DNA of 51,583 nucleotides from NCBI GenBank assembly GCA_910587285.1, contig CAJULM010000011.1, positions 22,826 through 74,408 on the forward strand, written 5' to 3'. This DNA is from an uncultured Oscillospiraceae bacterium (GTDB lineage Bacteria > Bacillota > Clostridia > Oscillospirales > Oscillospiraceae). Numbering within the stretch: position 1 is the stretch's first letter; every line of letters begins with the position of its first letter. Position numbers and translations under genes: made by a program. Positions 38,146 through 46,361 of the stretch are shown in pieces. Under the pieces are notes generated by a model. That model did not search any database. It was not told where the DNA came from and was given only the letters and a program-made list of their open reading frames with translations.

Positions 38146-39786
38146 TCAGCCGTTGGGCTGATTTACCACCCCGGTGAACAGGGGCAGCCCGGTCTCCCCG
38201 GTGACGGCGAACAGGAAAGGCCGATCCAGCACAAAGTCCACCTCGTCGTCCGGGGGCATGGCCTCGCCGCACTCCGCGATCATGACGGTGTAGGCCGCGG
38301 CTTCGCAGCCCTCCTCGTCCACCTTCACCCGGGCGGCGTGCTGGGCCGTGCCGACGTATAGGGGGTCGCCGGTGGAGGCTCCCAGGGGGTCGAAGTTGGA
38401 GACAGTGGAGTCGAACACGTCGGTGACGCCCAGCTTCTTCAGGCCGTCCACCAGGTCCAGGTCGGAGGACACGTCGAACTTGGGCATGGACAGGTTCACC
38501 GTGAGGTATTTCTGCCCGGTCCAGCCCTCCCGCGTCACATTGCCCTCGTCGTCGTATCGGTCATACTTGGGGGCGAGGAGGAATTCCATGGCCTCGCCGC
38601 TTTGGAGCAGTTCATCCGCCGTAACCCCCTCGTCGGGGAGAATCAGCCACATATCGCCGCCCTGCTGGAAGGAGAGGCGCACGGCGGTGAAGTTGTCCCC
38701 CCAGAAGAAAGCGCTCTGGTTAGAGCTGTGCATGAAGTCGGCGTCCACGTCTCCGCCGGGGGCGTGAAAGGTGTCGGTGTCGGTGCGCTCCTTGCTGAAC
38801 TCGTCGTCCCAGGCGGCCTTGAAATAGATGGTGGAGGCCAGGGCCAGCACCGTCTCCGGGCTCATCTCCAGACCCTGGGCCTGCTCGGCCAGCAGGCCGT
38901 TGGTCTGGGCGTTGATCCAGTCCCGCAGGGCCTGGTTATACTCCTCCGTCCCCATCTGGCCGGAGAAGGCGGAGGCAAAGTAAACCTTGGCCAGGGTGTC
39001 CAGGGTCTTCTGGCTGTAGGTCATGCCGTCGCGCAGCCACAGGGAGTTGCCCAGGATGGAGGTGACCACCCCGTCGTCCCGGTAGTTGTCCAGCCACAGG
39101 GCGTTGGCCCGTTCCCGCAGGGCCTCGATGGAGTCCACCTGCAATAAATCCAGAATCTGCTGCCGGGTGTTTTCTCCGGTGGTCTCCGCCAGCATGGACA
39201 GGGCCATGTAGACGTTCAGCGGGGAATAGACCCGGTTTTCTTCCCCCGCGCCTGTGAGGAACTGGGCGGTGGAGGAGGAGAGGAAGCCGTCCATCAGCCC
39301 GGCGTAATCGGTGCCCGAGCGAAGGGCGTCTCTGTCGTCCCACCAGGCGCTGTAGGCAGCGCTGTGGGCGTCGCTGGCCTTTTTCCAAGCGTCATCGCTG
39401 TCCCCCACGTCGGAGAAAAAGTCGTCGTCCCTGGGATAAGGGGCCATCTCCGGGTAGCCGGCCAGGGCCAGGGCGCAGGTCTCATAAGACGAAGGCACCC
39501 CGTTGGGGCCGCAGGTTTCCTCGTCCCCCCCTGGGGCGGTGCGCAGTTGGGGGCTCTCGCCGCCGGTGGGCAGCTCATCGGAGAGAGGGGCGTCGTGGGC
39601 CGCCAGGGTGGGGTCCGTTTCCTGCTTGGGCCACATGGCGATCCCTCCAATCAGGGCCACCGCCAGCACCGCCGCCACCGCCCCCGTCCAGCGGGTGTAC
39701 GGGCGTTTTCCAGCGGGCTGGGCGGCCAGTTCCTTTACGTCTTCGGGGGCATGGATGCCCTCGTTTGCCTGTTTGTATCGCTTCAT
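38146..39786 (-). CDS. Membrane-anchored serpin in the anti-sigma-factor position
   Basis: 546 aa. A short cytoplasmic N-terminus (MKRYKQANEGIHAPEDVKEL), one membrane helix (about 34-51), an acidic Pro/Gly linker (about 52-150), then a full serpin domain (about 160-546): NVYMALSMLAETTGENTRQQ, INAQTNGLL, LASTIYFKAAWDDEF, hinge KVDEEGCEAAAYTV and C-terminal DRPFLFAVTGETGLPLFTG. By the usual spacing, P1-P1' falls near Gly-Glu in AECGEAM, an uncertain call. The topology puts the serpin outside. Its ATG overlaps the sigma-factor stop (39783-39786), where anti-sigma factors normally sit. Confidence 0.9.
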   Translation of the reverse strand: MKRYKQANEGIHAPEDVKELAAQPAGKRPYTRWTGAVAAVLAVALIGGIAMWPKQETDPTLAAHDAPLSDELPTGGESPQLRTAPGGDEETCGPNGVPSSYETCALALAGYPEMAPYPRDDDFFSDVGDSDDAWKKASDAHSAAYSAWWDDRDALRSGTDYAGLMDGFLSSSTAQFLTGAGEENRVYSPLNVYMALSMLAETTGENTRQQILDLLQVDSIEALRERANALWLDNYRDDGVVTSILGNSLWLRDGMTYSQKTLDTLAKVYFASAFSGQMGTEEYNQALRDWINAQTNGLLAEQAQGLEMSPETVLALASTIYFKAAWDDEFSKERTDTDTFHAPGGDVDADFMHSSNQSAFFWGDNFTAVRLSFQQGGDMWLILPDEGVTADELLQSGEAMEFLLAPKYDRYDDEGNVTREGWTGQKYLTVNLSMPKFDVSSDLDLVDGLKKLGVTDVFDSTVSNFDPLGASTGDPLYVGTAQHAARVKVDEEGCEAAAYTVMIAECGEAMPPDDEVDFVLDRPFLFAVTGETGLPLFTGVVNQPNG

Positions 39787-40259
39787 AGTTCGACCTCCTG
39801 AAGTATCTCCCGCAGAAGGGCCCGGCCCCGGCTGAGCTGGGATTTCACGGTGCCCTCCGGCACGTTCAGCGTCTGGGCCATTTCGGCCACCGACAGGCCC
39901 TCGAAGTAGTACAGGTGAATGACCGAACGGTACTTGGCGGGCAGGGAGAGGACGGCGGCATATACCTCCCGGTAGTCGTCCTCCACCCCCACCTCCTCGG
40001 CGGTTTCCAGGGGGACGGTGCGCTTGCGCCACGGAGAGGCGAGCAGGCTTTTGCACCGGTTCACCGTGCAGCGGATGAGCCAGGCCTTGCGGTGCTCGTC
40101 GTTGGCAAAGCGGTCCTCATGGCGGAAAAAGCGCAGAAAAACCTCCTGAAACACATCCTCCGCGTCGGGTACGTTGGCGGTGCGGGCCAGGGCGAGGCGG
40201 TACACCATATCCCCCCAGCGCTCCACCACCTGGGTGCGCTGCTGCTGCGTCAAGGTCAT
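39783..40259 (-). CDS. ECF-type RNA polymerase sigma factor
   Basis: 158 aa. Region 2 (about 15-75: MVYRLALARTANVPDAEDVF, then QEVFLRFFRH and KAWLIRCTVNRCKSLL) and region 4 (about 105-155: YRSVIHLYYFEGLSVAEMAQ, then TLNVPEGTVKSQLSRGRALL) are clear. ECF factors direct polymerase to stress promoters and are usually held by a membrane anti-sigma factor coded downstream. Here that place is taken by the serpin. GAAGGAGG precedes the ATG. 40260-40405 upstream holds a TATTATAAAT stretch but no promoter I would defend. Confidence 0.93.
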   Translation of the reverse strand: MTLTQQQRTQVVERWGDMVYRLALARTANVPDAEDVFQEVFLRFFRHEDRFANDEHRKAWLIRCTVNRCKSLLASPWRKRTVPLETAEEVGVEDDYREVYAAVLSLPAKYRSVIHLYYFEGLSVAEMAQTLNVPEGTVKSQLSRGRALLREILQEVEL

Positions 40260-40405
40260 TCACCTCCTTCCGCCGCGCCCCGGCCGTGACGCGGCGTTTT
40301 CTCCTGTCATTTATAATACCCCAGACGGGGGCAAAATGTTGCATCCCTGGGAAAAATACGCGCAGGTGGCAAAACCCACGCCGTTTTCCGGCGGGGGAAG
40401 GCGGA

Positions 40406-41635
40406 TCAGGACTGGGGCGGCTGCCCGCCGCCGGGCTTGCCCCGGCGATGATGAGGGCGGTAGCGCCGCTTGCGGTTGGCGCTTGCCTTGGCCTCGCCGG
40501 GCTGTGCGTCCCTCTGGGGGGCGGACTTGGGCTGGGTCTGCTTTTGAGTCTGGGGGGCGGACTGCTGCCGGGGCTGACCCTGGGTGGGCTTGCCCTGGCC
40601 GCCATGGCCCCGGCCCCGGCGCTGGTTCTGATTTTGGCGCTGGCCATCGTTTTGACGGCTGGAGGGGCCCTCTGCGCCCAGGTAACGCTCCAGCACGGCG
40701 GACAGGTCGGCGGGACCGTCCGGCTTGCGGCCGGAGCGGGCCAGCTCCGCCTCCGGAGAGCGCAGCTTTTCCAGCTCCGCCTTGGGCGGCGGGGTGTAGC
40801 CCTCGGGGCGCTTGCCCTTGCCGTTGCGCACCACGCGGATTTCGCTGGTGAGGTAGTTTTTTGGCTGCTCGGTGGGATCGGCGTTTTCCAGCGAGACCTT
40901 CACCTGCTCTCGCAGCAGGTTGACGGAGGAGACGGTGCCCACCCCGTCGGGACACTCCACAAAGGAGTCCGCCTTGGGGCAGCGCTGCACGGCGTCCTCA
41001 TAGGCACCCTGCTCGTATTTCAGACAGCACATTAGCCGGCCGCAGGTACCGGAAATTTTGGTGGGATTGAGGGACAGGTTTTGGGTCTTGGCCATTTTGA
41101 TGGACACGGGCTGGAACTCGTTGAGAAACTGAGCGCAGCAGAAGGGCTTGCCGCAGATGCCAAAGCCGCCCAGCATCCGGGCCTCGTCCCGCACGCCGAT
41201 CTGCCTCAGCTCGATACGGGCGCGGAAAATGCCCGCCAAATCCTTCACCAAGGCGCGGAAGTCCACCCGGCCGTCGGAGGTAAAGAAAAAGAGAATTTTG
41301 GTTCCGTCGAAGCTGTACTCCACCTGGACCAGCTTCATGTCCAGGCCGTGGCGCTCCACCAGCTGCTGGCAGATTTGCAGCGCCTCCTTCTCCCGGCCCC
41401 GGTTTTCCCGGACCTGCTTTTCGTCCTTATCGGTGGCCAGGCGGACCACCGGGCGCAGGGGCTGCACCACGGCGCTGTCCTCCACCATGGAATTGCGGCG
41501 CACGCAGGTGCCGTATTCCAGGCCCTTGCCCGTCTCCACGATGACGCTGCGCCCCTCGGGCACGGTGAGGCCCGCGGGGTCGAAGTAGTATTGCTTGCCG
41601 CCCGGCCGGAACCGAACGCTGATGATTTCCGTCAT
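40406..41635 (-). CDS. ricT: RicT/YaaT, PSP1-domain protein
   Basis: 409 aa. The PSP1 domain spans about residues 1-260: ISVRFRPGGKQYYFDP, KILFFFTSDGRVDFRALVKD, GFGICGKPFCCAQFL, then TKISGTCGRLMCCLKYE, whose Cys residues serve the Fe-S clusters of the Ric (Y) complex. In Bacillus RicT with RicA and RicF guides RNase Y and developmental switching. The C-terminal 130 residues are a low-complexity Gln/Lys/Arg/Pro tail. GGAGG lies 10 nt before the ATG. Part of the conserved darA-holB-ricT cluster. Confidence 0.93.
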   Translation of the reverse strand: MTEIISVRFRPGGKQYYFDPAGLTVPEGRSVIVETGKGLEYGTCVRRNSMVEDSAVVQPLRPVVRLATDKDEKQVRENRGREKEALQICQQLVERHGLDMKLVQVEYSFDGTKILFFFTSDGRVDFRALVKDLAGIFRARIELRQIGVRDEARMLGGFGICGKPFCCAQFLNEFQPVSIKMAKTQNLSLNPTKISGTCGRLMCCLKYEQGAYEDAVQRCPKADSFVECPDGVGTVSSVNLLREQVKVSLENADPTEQPKNYLTSEIRVVRNGKGKRPEGYTPPPKAELEKLRSPEAELARSGRKPDGPADLSAVLERYLGAEGPSSRQNDGQRQNQNQRRGRGHGGQGKPTQGQPRQQSAPQTQKQTQPKSAPQRDAQPGEAKASANRKRRYRPHHRRGKPGGGQPPQS

Positions 41636-41661
41636 AAAAATTGTCCTCCGTATATGTGAAG

Positions 41662-42411
41662 TTATGAAAACAGCTGAGTCTGAAGCAATCCCAGCACAAG
41701 CCCCGTGCCGGGGTTATACACCGCGCCGTCCCGGCAGGCCTTCAGCGCCCGGAGCACCTGGGCCCCCCGGCGGGGGCTCTGGGTCAGGCGGTGGGACACC
41801 TGCTCCTCCGAGGCGGCCAATAGGGCGTAGAGCTGGTCGGCCTTGGGCTTGGACAGCTCCAGCTCCACCAGGGCCTGGGCCACGGCCAGCTCGTCTCCGG
41901 TGAGGAGCAGCTGGGCCAGCTCCTGCGCATACCGGAGGGTGTCCGGGTCGGGCTGGGCCTGCTCAGGGGGAAGGGAGAGGGGCTCGCACCGGGAGCGCAC
42001 CGTGTCCAGCAGGCGGCCGGGCTCCCCGGCCAGCAGCAGAAAAGCGGCGTAAGCGGGGCCCTCCTCCAGCACCTTCAGCAGGGCGTTTTGGGCGGAGGGG
42101 TTCATGGCGTCCGCCGGGTGGATGACGTACACCTTCCGCGCACCCTCGTTGGGGCGGACGTAGACGTCGGAGCGCAGGGCGCGGATTTGTTCCACGCTGA
42201 TCTCCTGCTTCCCCTGGAGGGGGGCGGTGAGGGATACGTCGGGGTGGGCGCCTGCCGCCGCCTTTCGGCAGGCCCGGCAGGTCCCGCAGGGAGGATTGCT
42301 CCCCTGACACAGATAGGCGGCGGTGAGGCGGCGGGCCAGGGCGGCGCGGCTGTCCCCGGCGCCGCCGGAGATGAGATAAGCGTGGGACAGGGGATTGGGC
42401 AGAGGAATCAT
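41662..42411 (-). CDS. holB: DNA polymerase III subunit delta prime
   Basis: 249 aa. Clamp-loader subunit. Visible: LSHAYLISGGAGDSRAALAR (a degenerate P-loop without GKT, common in delta prime), zinc motif CQGSNPPCGTCRACRK, VYVIHPADAMNPSAQNALLK, LEEGPAYAAFLLL, and TVRSRCE with the SRC motif. The C-terminal region is shorter than in E. coli. Start ATG at 42411 overlaps the darA stop by 4 bp. Confidence 0.92.
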   Translation of the reverse strand: MIPLPNPLSHAYLISGGAGDSRAALARRLTAAYLCQGSNPPCGTCRACRKAAAGAHPDVSLTAPLQGKQEISVEQIRALRSDVYVRPNEGARKVYVIHPADAMNPSAQNALLKVLEEGPAYAAFLLLAGEPGRLLDTVRSRCEPLSLPPEQAQPDPDTLRYAQELAQLLLTGDELAVAQALVELELSKPKADQLYALLAASEEQVSHRLTQSPRRGAQVLRALKACRDGAVYNPGTGLVLGLLQTQLFS

Positions 42412-42731
42412 AGCCGCTCAAACCTCTCTACGTCCAGCACAAATACGGTCGCCCCGCCCACGGTCACTTCCACCGGCATCACGGGCATAAAGCCGTAGCT
42501 CATCTCGGTGAGGGCGGGGACCATCTGCTTTCGGCTGTGTGAGCGCTCCCGGATCAGGTCGATGGCGGCCTGGACCTGGTCCTCCTCCACGCCGATGAGC
42601 AGCGTCACATTGCCGGCCAGGAGAAACCCGCCGGTGGTGGACAGCCGGGTGGAGGAGAAGCCGTTTTTGGACAGGGCCTGGGTGACGGAGTTGGCGTCGT
42701 CATAATTGACGATTGCGACGATCAGCTTCAT
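42408..42731 (-). CDS. darA: Cyclic-di-AMP receptor DarA/PstA
   Basis: 107 aa. A PII-like trimeric protein: MKLIVAIVNYDDANSVTQAL, LSTTGGFLLAGNVTLLIGVE with the Gly-rich T-loop region, and VEVTVGGATVFVLDVERFER. It binds c-di-AMP. The ATG at 42731 is preceded by GGGGAGGAAC. In Firmicutes it lies with tmk and holB; tmk is not present here. Confidence 0.95.
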   Translation of the reverse strand: MKLIVAIVNYDDANSVTQALSKNGFSSTRLSTTGGFLLAGNVTLLIGVEEDQVQAAIDLIRERSHSRKQMVPALTEMSYGFMPVMPVEVTVGGATVFVLDVERFERL

Positions 42732-42756
42732 AAGCGCGTTCCTCCCCTTTTTGGAA

Positions 42757-44490
42757 TCAACGAACCACGTCGATGGCGGTGCTTCCATCCCTATTATAGC
42801 CTATTTGGACCAAATAGGCCAGATGTTTTTTTTGGATGAGCTCCCCTGGGGCGATCACCGGCACGCCGGGGGGATAGGGCGCGATCTGACAGGCGGAGAT
42901 CTGCTCCGCCGCCCCGCCGAGGGGTAGCCGCTTCCGGGGGGCGAACAGGGCCTGCCGGGGGGTGAGGACCATGGGGGGCGGCTCCGGCGGGGCCGGGACG
43001 GGGGCGCAGGGACCGGAGAGGCCGGAGCGGTCCAGGGCTTTTTCCAGGCGGTCAAATTGCGCCGCGCCGTCGGCGCAGGTGAGGATGCACACTACGTGGC
43101 CCCAATCGGCCATCTCAGGGTAGATTCCCTGTGAGCGCAGCGCGTTCGCCAGAGCGAAGCCGTCCGGGCTGGTGAGGACCAGCCGGGCCGGGTCCAGCTC
43201 CAGAGGGGCCCGCGCCGTCAGGGCGGGCCGGCGGCGGCGCAGCTCGTGGACCAGCCGGACGGTGCTCTGATACCGGGCGGTTCCCTCCGTTTCCATATAG
43301 TGCCTCACCCCATCCAGCGCGGCCATGAGGACGTAGGACGGGGACGAGGTGCCGTACACCGAGCCCCAGCGCTGAAGCTCGAAAAGGGGGAAGCCGTTGG
43401 CAAAGAGCAGGGCCGACTGCCCCGGCGCGGGGAGGGTTTTGTGGGCGGACATCACCACCACGTCCGCCGCCTGATAGCCGGTGTAGCCTAAAAAGGGCAG
43501 GTGCGCTCCATGGGCGGCGTCCACCATGAGCCTGGCCCCGCGAGCGTGGCACACGGCGGCGATGGCGGGAACATCTGATAACACACCGTAGTAAGTTGGA
43601 GAGGTAATGCAGATGGTTTTGATTTCCGGGTGGGCGGACAAGACATCCGCCACCGTCTCTGGGGAGATGGGCCCAGTCACTCCCTCCTGCGCCAGCCAGG
43701 GCCGGGGGAGGAAGCGGGGGGTCAGGCCCAGCAGGGCCAGGGCGTGGTAGACCGCGCGGTGGCTGCCCCGGTCCAGGGCCACGCTGCCCCCCTCCTCTGC
43801 CAGCAGAGCCAGCCCGGCGTGGATGCCCTGGGTGGAGCCGCCGGTGAGAAACAGGCACTGGTCAAAGCCGAAGCTGGCCGCCCAGAGGGCCTCGGCGGCC
43901 TGGATGGCGTCCGCTTCGTCTCCAAAGAGGTTGCCGGTGGCGCCGTTTTCGGTGAAGTCCAGCTCCGACGGCCAAGAGAGGCCCCCCGGCAGGGGCAAGC
44001 CGTGGTGGCCGGGCATATCCAGGCGCAGGGGGCGGGTGTCCGCCAGGGCGCGCAGGCTGTCATACAACGGGGTGGGCATGGGGCGGCGGCTCTCCAGAAA
44101 GGCGTGGGCCTTTTGGAGTGTGTCCCGGTCGGAGGGGTGGGTCAGGGCGGCCAGCGCCCGGCCGAGGGGCAGGAAGCGGATGGCCTCCACCTCCTCGGGC
44201 TGGCAGGCCAGCGTCCCCCCCGACAGCCGGGCCAGAAAGAACACCACGTTCTTGGTGACGCCAGGGCGGGGGGCGTAGGTGATGGTCTCCCGGAAGCCGT
44301 CTACAAAGTCCACGGACAGGCCGGTCTCCTCACGAATTTCCCGCAGGGCGGTGTCGTGCTCCGTCTCGTCCCCCTCCACATGGCCCTTACACAGCGTCCA
44401 GTGCCCCTGGATGCTGTGAAGGACCAAATACTCGCGCAGTCCGTTCTGCTCGCGGAAGATGACCCCGCCGCAGCTTTTTTCCTGCTTCAT
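42757..44490 (-). CDS. NUDIX hydrolase fused to an Orn/Lys/Arg decarboxylase-family PLP protein
   Basis: 577 aa. Residues 1-135 are a NUDIX domain of the Ap4A-hydrolase type, with the Nudix box GHVEGDETEHDTALREIREE (36-55) running into TGL. From about 138 (MPTPLYDSLRALADTRPLRL, DMPGHHG) it is a YaaO-like fold-I PLP protein: LTGGSTQGIHAGL, ITSPTYYGVLSDV, DAAHGAHLPF, SAHKTLPAPGQSALL with the PLP lysine at 351, and a C-terminal domain ending AYLVQIGYNRDG. GAGGAGG lies just before the ATG at 44490. An internal ATG at 44079 could make the second part alone. Neighbours are those of yaaO (darA, holB, ricT). Confidence 0.85.
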   Translation of the reverse strand: MKQEKSCGGVIFREQNGLREYLVLHSIQGHWTLCKGHVEGDETEHDTALREIREETGLSVDFVDGFRETITYAPRPGVTKNVVFFLARLSGGTLACQPEEVEAIRFLPLGRALAALTHPSDRDTLQKAHAFLESRRPMPTPLYDSLRALADTRPLRLDMPGHHGLPLPGGLSWPSELDFTENGATGNLFGDEADAIQAAEALWAASFGFDQCLFLTGGSTQGIHAGLALLAEEGGSVALDRGSHRAVYHALALLGLTPRFLPRPWLAQEGVTGPISPETVADVLSAHPEIKTICITSPTYYGVLSDVPAIAAVCHARGARLMVDAAHGAHLPFLGYTGYQAADVVVMSAHKTLPAPGQSALLFANGFPLFELQRWGSVYGTSSPSYVLMAALDGVRHYMETEGTARYQSTVRLVHELRRRRPALTARAPLELDPARLVLTSPDGFALANALRSQGIYPEMADWGHVVCILTCADGAAQFDRLEKALDRSGLSGPCAPVPAPPEPPPMVLTPRQALFAPRKRLPLGGAAEQISACQIAPYPPGVPVIAPGELIQKKHLAYLVQIGYNRDGSTAIDVVR

Positions 44491-44500
44491 AGCTTCCTCC

Positions 44501-45049
44501 TCATAGGTCTCCATGTTCTCTTGCGTAGCCCTCCAGCTCAGGGGTGGGGGACCAGTACCGGACGCCCCAGCGCTCAAAGCTCCACTCGTCCATGTAAGGG
44601 TTACATTCGTAGTCCACATAATACAGCAAGCCGTCCCGGCACATGAAATTGGTGGGGAACCAGTCGATGTTGAGTCCTGCTTCCCGGAGAAGATGGGACA
44701 GCGCCCTCACCTGCTTCCAATGCCAGGGCTCCACCCCGTCCCGCAGGGCCAGCCGGTAGATGGTCTCCCCCGGGAGCAGTTCTTTCAAGAGCAGCTCCTC
44801 CTCCCGGTCCACGTCCAGCAGTTTGGGAAGGGGTACGCCCAAAGCGGCCAGCCGCTGATAATCCCTCAGCTCAGCGGCCAGCTTATCTCCAAACTGGTAG
44901 TAATCGCAGGGTTCGTGGTGAAGCTGCTTGAGGGCGTATTGCGCCCCGCCCCGCTGGGCCAGCCAGGTGTAGCCGCCCTTTCCCCTGCCCAGCAGGCGCA
45001 GAATGGCGTACTCGGTTCCGTTCAGGATGAGCTGGCCGGGCGTATCCAT
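44501..45049 (-). CDS. Protein-kinase-like/small-molecule kinase-fold protein
   Basis: 182 aa, shorter than a standard kinase. Visible: a Gly-rich loop GRGKGGYTWLAQ (about 19-30), a lysine in YALKQLHH, Glu in AELRDYQRL, hinge-like ELLLKELLPGETIY, catalytic-loop-like NIDWFPTNFMC (Asp and Asn in place) and YVDYECNPY as the metal-binding Asp motif. Key residues are thus present, so it may be active; the substrate is unknown. GGGAGG lies 8 nt before the ATG at 45049. It ends 10 bp before the NUDIX-decarboxylase gene, so both are one operon. Confidence 0.75.
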   Translation of the reverse strand: MDTPGQLILNGTEYAILRLLGRGKGGYTWLAQRGGAQYALKQLHHEPCDYYQFGDKLAAELRDYQRLAALGVPLPKLLDVDREEELLLKELLPGETIYRLALRDGVEPWHWKQVRALSHLLREAGLNIDWFPTNFMCRDGLLYYVDYECNPYMDEWSFERWGVRYWSPTPELEGYAREHGDL

Positions 45050-45212
45050 AGACATGACCTCCCAGAGCGTATGGTAATCCAAGATAAACGATTGACAGCA
45101 TTATAACAAAAAATTGAAAAAAAGCCAACAGGGAGCGGAGATTTTTTCAAGTATGTTGACGATATCACCGTTCACAAATTCCAATTTAGGACAAAAAATG
45201 GCGGTTATGCTG

Positions 45213-45241
45213 TTGTTTTCAGGGGACAGCTGTGGTAAACT
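45213..45241 (+). promoter_or_regulatory. Promoter of galM-tkt
   Basis: TTGTTT (45213-45218), 17 bp, TAAACT (45236-45241). The gap 45050-45212 also serves the divergent kinase operon; no promoter for it was clear. Confidence 0.55.
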
Positions 45242-45289
45242 AAGGCAGAAGCTTAGGAGGGCCGGGATGGCCGGCGGAGCGGAGGGATT

Positions 45290-46345
45290 ATGGAGGAAAA
45301 CAGAAGGAATTTTGGCCGTATGCCCGACGGGACCCAGGTAGAGGAGCTTACCCTGGAAAACGGGCGGCTGAGCTGCAAGGTCATCACCTACGGCGGCGCG
45401 GTGCGCTCGCTGGTTGTCCCAGACCGAAACGGAAATCCGGTGGATGTGGCGCTGGGCTTCGACACCCTGAAGGACTACAGGGCGCAGGACAAGTATATGG
45501 GCGCCCTGGTGGGGCGGTACGCCAACCGCATCGGCGGGGCGAGGTTTACCCTGAACGGGGTGGAGTACCCCTTGGCCGCCAACGATGGGCCCAACTCTCT
45601 CCACGGGGGAGCCGTGGGCTTTGACAAGCAGGTCTGGACGGTGGAGGGGCTGACGGACCGCTTCGTCACCCTGTCGCTGGTCAGCCCCGACGGGGAGGAG
45701 GGCTACCCCGGTACGCTCACCGTCCGGGTGACGTACAGCTTGGAGGAGGACAGGCTGAGAATCAGCTATTGGGCGAAGGGTGACAGGGATACCATCTGCA
45801 ACCTCACCAACCACAGTTATTTCAACCTGTCCGGCCACGACAGCGGCAGTGTGGAGGGGCAGTATATCCAGCTGCGCTCCACCCACTATACCCCTGTTGG
45901 TCCCGGCTCCATTCCCACCGGGGAGCTCGCCCCGGTGGAGGGCACCCCCATGGACCTGCGCAGCGCGCGAAAAATCGGGGAAAGCATTGACGAGCCCTTC
46001 CACCAGCTCACCATAGCGGGGGGCTATGACCACAACTGGGCTGTGCCGCCCCGTGAGTACAAGCAGATTGGGCTGGCCTACGCGGCGGACACCGGCATTG
46101 CCATGTCCGTTTACAGCGATATGGCAGGGGTCCAGTTCTACACCGGAAACTTTCTGGATGGCTGTCCCCCCGGCAAGGTCGGCGCGATCTACGGGAACCG
46201 CCACGGCTTCTGTCTGGAGACCCAGTTCTACCCGGACACGCCCAACAAGCCCGGCTTTCCCCCCTGTGTCCTGCGGGCCGGGGAGGAGTTCACCAGCCTG
46301 ACCGATTACCGATTTTTCCACCAGGACAACGCCGAAGGGCCGTGA
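45290..46345 (+). CDS. galM: Aldose 1-epimerase (mutarotase)
   Basis: 351 aa. It interconverts alpha and beta anomers of sugars such as galactose. Visible: TYGGAVRSLVVPDRNG, YMGALVGRYANRIGGARFTL, NSLHGGAVGFDKQVW (substrate His), LTNHSYFNLSG (catalytic His), DHNWAV and a C-terminal catalytic-Glu segment FCLETQFYPDTPN. GGAGGG is near the ATG. It leads the operon with the two transketolase halves. Confidence 0.95.
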   Translation: MEENRRNFGRMPDGTQVEELTLENGRLSCKVITYGGAVRSLVVPDRNGNPVDVALGFDTLKDYRAQDKYMGALVGRYANRIGGARFTLNGVEYPLAANDGPNSLHGGAVGFDKQVWTVEGLTDRFVTLSLVSPDGEEGYPGTLTVRVTYSLEEDRLRISYWAKGDRDTICNLTNHSYFNLSGHDSGSVEGQYIQLRSTHYTPVGPGSIPTGELAPVEGTPMDLRSARKIGESIDEPFHQLTIAGGYDHNWAVPPREYKQIGLAYAADTGIAMSVYSDMAGVQFYTGNFLDGCPPGKVGAIYGNRHGFCLETQFYPDTPNKPGFPPCVLRAGEEFTSLTDYRFFHQDNAEGP

Positions 46346-46361
46346 AGAAAGAAGGAATAGA

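Noticed and set aside
40260..40405. Self-regulated ECF promoter for the sigma factor
   Set aside because: A GCAAC and a CGTC occur upstream on the minus strand, but about ten bases apart, not the usual 16-17.
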